Below, in pieces: positions 62,430 through 64,000 of a stretch of 64,000 bases of DNA. A program made the position numbers and the translations under genes. Source of the DNA: Qipengyuania seohaensis. GTDB lineage: Bacteria > Pseudomonadota > Alphaproteobacteria > Sphingomonadales > Sphingomonadaceae. Below the pieces are notes generated by a model. The model had not been told where the DNA came from. It made no database searches and saw nothing but the letters and a program-made list of their open reading frames with translations. Location: positions 2,577,001 to 2,641,000 of the forward strand of contig NZ_CP024920.1 in assembly GCF_002795865.1 (NCBI RefSeq). Reading direction: 5' to 3'. Each line of letters starts with the position of its first letter. The first letter of the stretch is position 1.

Positions 62430-62458
62430 CACTTAGGCGGGGGCGTCGAAAGCGTCAA
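62430..62458 (-). promoter_or_regulatory. Promoter of the tRNA-Glu pair
   Basis: Minus strand TTGACG (62458-62453), 17 bases, TAAGTG (62435-62430). The tRNA begins at 62397; no second promoter is evident between the copies, so they are likely one transcript. Confidence 0.7.
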
Positions 62459-62482
62459 GCCTCGAATTGTGCAACTTGCGGA

Positions 62483-64000
62483 TCAGTCTGCGAAAGCTGC
62501 GTCTTCGAGGTGCAGCTCCGCTTGCGGGCGACTGCCCCAATCGTCGATCTTCGCGCGGCCTGCCAGCCACAAGCGGCGTCCGCGCGAGCCATGGAGCAGG
62601 GCCTGGCCCATTTCGCTATCGGCCGCCCGAAACGCGATCCCCTTGAAGCTTTTTCCGTCATCACCGCTGGCGATCAGGCGTACGTGATCCGTTCCGACGA
62701 TATCGCATTTTACGAGCCGGACCGGGCCGACCGCGACCCTCGGTCCAGGCCAGCCCACGCCGTATGGGCCGCCGGCATCGAGCGATTCGACCAGCTCGGG
62801 TGTAAGACCCCCGGGAGCGACCGCGATATCGAGTAACATCTCGAGATTGTCAGATGCCCGGACGACGGCTTGTTCGAGATGGCTGTCCAGCCATTCGGCC
62901 AATGCATCGATCTTGTCGGCATCGACGGTAAGGCCAGCGGCCATGGCGTGTCCGCCGCCCTTGACCAGCAATCCTTCCTCGCAGGCACGGATAATGGCAG
63001 CGCCCAGATCGACCCCGGGGATCGAGCGTCCGGATCCTTTGCCTTCACCCGATGCCGCGTCCACCGCGATGACGAGGGACGGTTTCCCGGTCTTCTCCTT
63101 TATCCGTCCTGCCACGATGCCGATAACCCCGGGGTGCCAGCCTTCGCCGTTGAGCACGTGAACGGCGCGATTGTGCTGGGCGGCCAGTTGCTCTTCCGCC
63201 GCCTGCTGGACTTCTGCCTCGATGGCGCGCCGTTCTTCGTTGAGTGCGGAAAGCTGAGCGGCAATCTGCGCAGCTTCCTCTGGATCCTGCGTGGTTAGCA
63301 ATCTGACACCGAGCGTGGATTCTCCGACCCGCCCACCCGCATTGATGCGCGGTCCCAGCGCGAACCCGAGATCGGAGCAAACGGGGCTGCGCTTCAGGCG
63401 GCTGGCATCGATAAGTGCGGCCATTCCCGTATTGGCGCGCTTGCCCATTACCTTGAGCCCTTGCGCAACGAACGCGCGGTTGAGGCCGTGCAACGCCGCC
63501 ACATCGGCGACTGTGCCCAGCGCGACGAGATCAAGTAAGGCCAGCAGGTCGGGTGCGGTGCGGTCTTCGAAATAACCGCTGTTGCGCAGTGTGCGGACGA
63601 CTGCGATGGCGAGCAGGAATGCCACGCCAACCGCCGCAAGGTGCCCATGGGCCGCGGCAAGGTCGTTTTCGTCGAGCCGGTTCGGATTCACCAGCGCGAC
63701 CGTGCGCGGCAGTTCAGGCGAGCATTTGTGGTGGTCGACAACGATCACGTCGATGCCTGCATCGCTTGCCATCGAAAGCGCGTCGTGTGCCATTGCACCG
63801 CAGTCGACAGTAACCACGAGGCTGGACCCGGCCTGACCCAGCTTGACCAATGCTTCGCCGGATGGCCCGTAACCTTCCAGCAGCCGGTCCGGAATATAAT
63901 AGTCCGCGTCGACGCCGAGTTCGCGAAGCAACCTGATCAGCAGCGCAGAGCTGGTCGCTCCATCCACATCGTAATCCCCGTAGACGGTAATCTTCTCTCC
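62483..64000 (-). CDS. recJ: Single-stranded-DNA exonuclease RecJ (5' end outside the window)
   Basis: At least 505 residues visible; the frame is open at base 64000. The upstream end shows GEKITVYGDYDVDGATS, the first metal motif of the DHH phosphoesterases; VVDHHKC (DHH) and GPRINAGGR follow, then the DHHA1 and OB-fold regions with SGGGKGSGRSIPG-like SGEGKGSGRSIPG and KGGGHAMAAG. RecJ degrades single-stranded DNA 5' to 3' in recombination and mismatch repair. Roughly 80-90 N-terminal residues are missing by comparison with the usual length (inference). Confidence 0.93.
   Translation of the reverse strand, partial: GEKITVYGDYDVDGATSSALLIRLLRELGVDADYYIPDRLLEGYGPSGEALVKLGQAGSSLVVTVDCGAMAHDALSMASDAGIDVIVVDHHKCSPELPRTVALVNPNRLDENDLAAAHGHLAAVGVAFLLAIAVVRTLRNSGYFEDRTAPDLLALLDLVALGTVADVAALHGLNRAFVAQGLKVMGKRANTGMAALIDASRLKRSPVCSDLGFALGPRINAGGRVGESTLGVRLLTTQDPEEAAQIAAQLSALNEERRAIEAEVQQAAEEQLAAQHNRAVHVLNGEGWHPGVIGIVAGRIKEKTGKPSLVIAVDAASGEGKGSGRSIPGVDLGAAIIRACEEGLLVKGGGHAMAAGLTVDADKIDALAEWLDSHLEQAVVRASDNLEMLLDIAVAPGGLTPELVESLDAGGPYGVGWPGPRVAVGPVRLVKCDIVGTDHVRLIASGDDGKSFKGIAFRAADSEMGQALLHGSRGRRLWLAGRAKIDDWGSRPQAELHLEDAAFAD

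Overview
The window is a chromosomal stretch of a GC-rich alphaproteobacterium. I infer the order Sphingomonadales, and an Erythrobacter/Qipengyuania-like organism within it. The reasons are the zapA-6S RNA-cyclo-ligase locus, tkt-gap-pgk with a class I aldolase, LexA boxes of the alphaproteobacterial type (GAAC-N7-GAAC), a DcaP-like porin, and PstA/PstC with long extra periplasmic regions. Almost everything looks like core genome. I see no insertion sequence, integrase, prophage or CRISPR array, and no stretch above 300 bases without a gene or RNA.

Layout. 1-2300: start of an acetyl-CoA synthetase gene divergent from a DcaP-like porin, then tRNA-Pro. 2417-7225: thyA, a branched-chain 2-oxoacid dehydrogenase operon (E1 alpha, E1 beta, E2) behind a strong promoter with a palindrome in its spacer, and a possible 37-residue protein. 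7403-10634: tRNA-Asp, a sugar-type MFS transporter, and the zapB-like/zapA/6S RNA/formyl-THF cyclo-ligase locus. 10811-17477: central carbon genes tkt, gap, pgk, aldolase and a thiE-like gene, interrupted by an antisense flavodoxin-like gene. 17528-21860: envelope hydrolases (L,D-transpeptidase, M23), efp, suhB, tRNA-Leu. 21945-25893: a membrane protein, an SLC13 transporter, an M20 amidohydrolase. 26010-29346: isocitrate lyase divergent from an XRE/DUF2083 regulator with shared operator-like repeats. 29421-36406: a small membrane protein, then a glycosyltransferase, PrsK, PrsR and TPR lipoprotein set of the PEP-CTERM/exosortase type, without an exosortase in view. 36442-41443: transporters, a DUF475 protein, panB and a flavin-type stress protein.

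The most interesting part is 41538-52029, a two-operon SOS region. imuA-imuB and a second operon (radical SAM protein, DUF4130-UdgX fusion, dnaE2) each start at a promoter whose -10 element lies inside a GAAC-N7-GAAC LexA box. This places a uracil-DNA glycosylase of the self-crosslinking UdgX type (motif KRRLH) in one transcript with the error-prone polymerase DnaE2. Three opposite-strand genes (small secreted protein, PilZ protein, alpha carbonic anhydrase) separate the two operons.

52052-62136 holds a LysE-type exporter, an extensin-like protein and a complete phosphate-starvation locus on the minus strand: phoR, a phosphate-selective porin, pstS-pstC-pstA-pstB-phoU-phoB. Both the porin and pstS have a PHO-box-like triple repeat with exact 11-base spacing. 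The window ends with two identical tRNA-Glu genes behind one promoter and the 3' two thirds or more of recJ.
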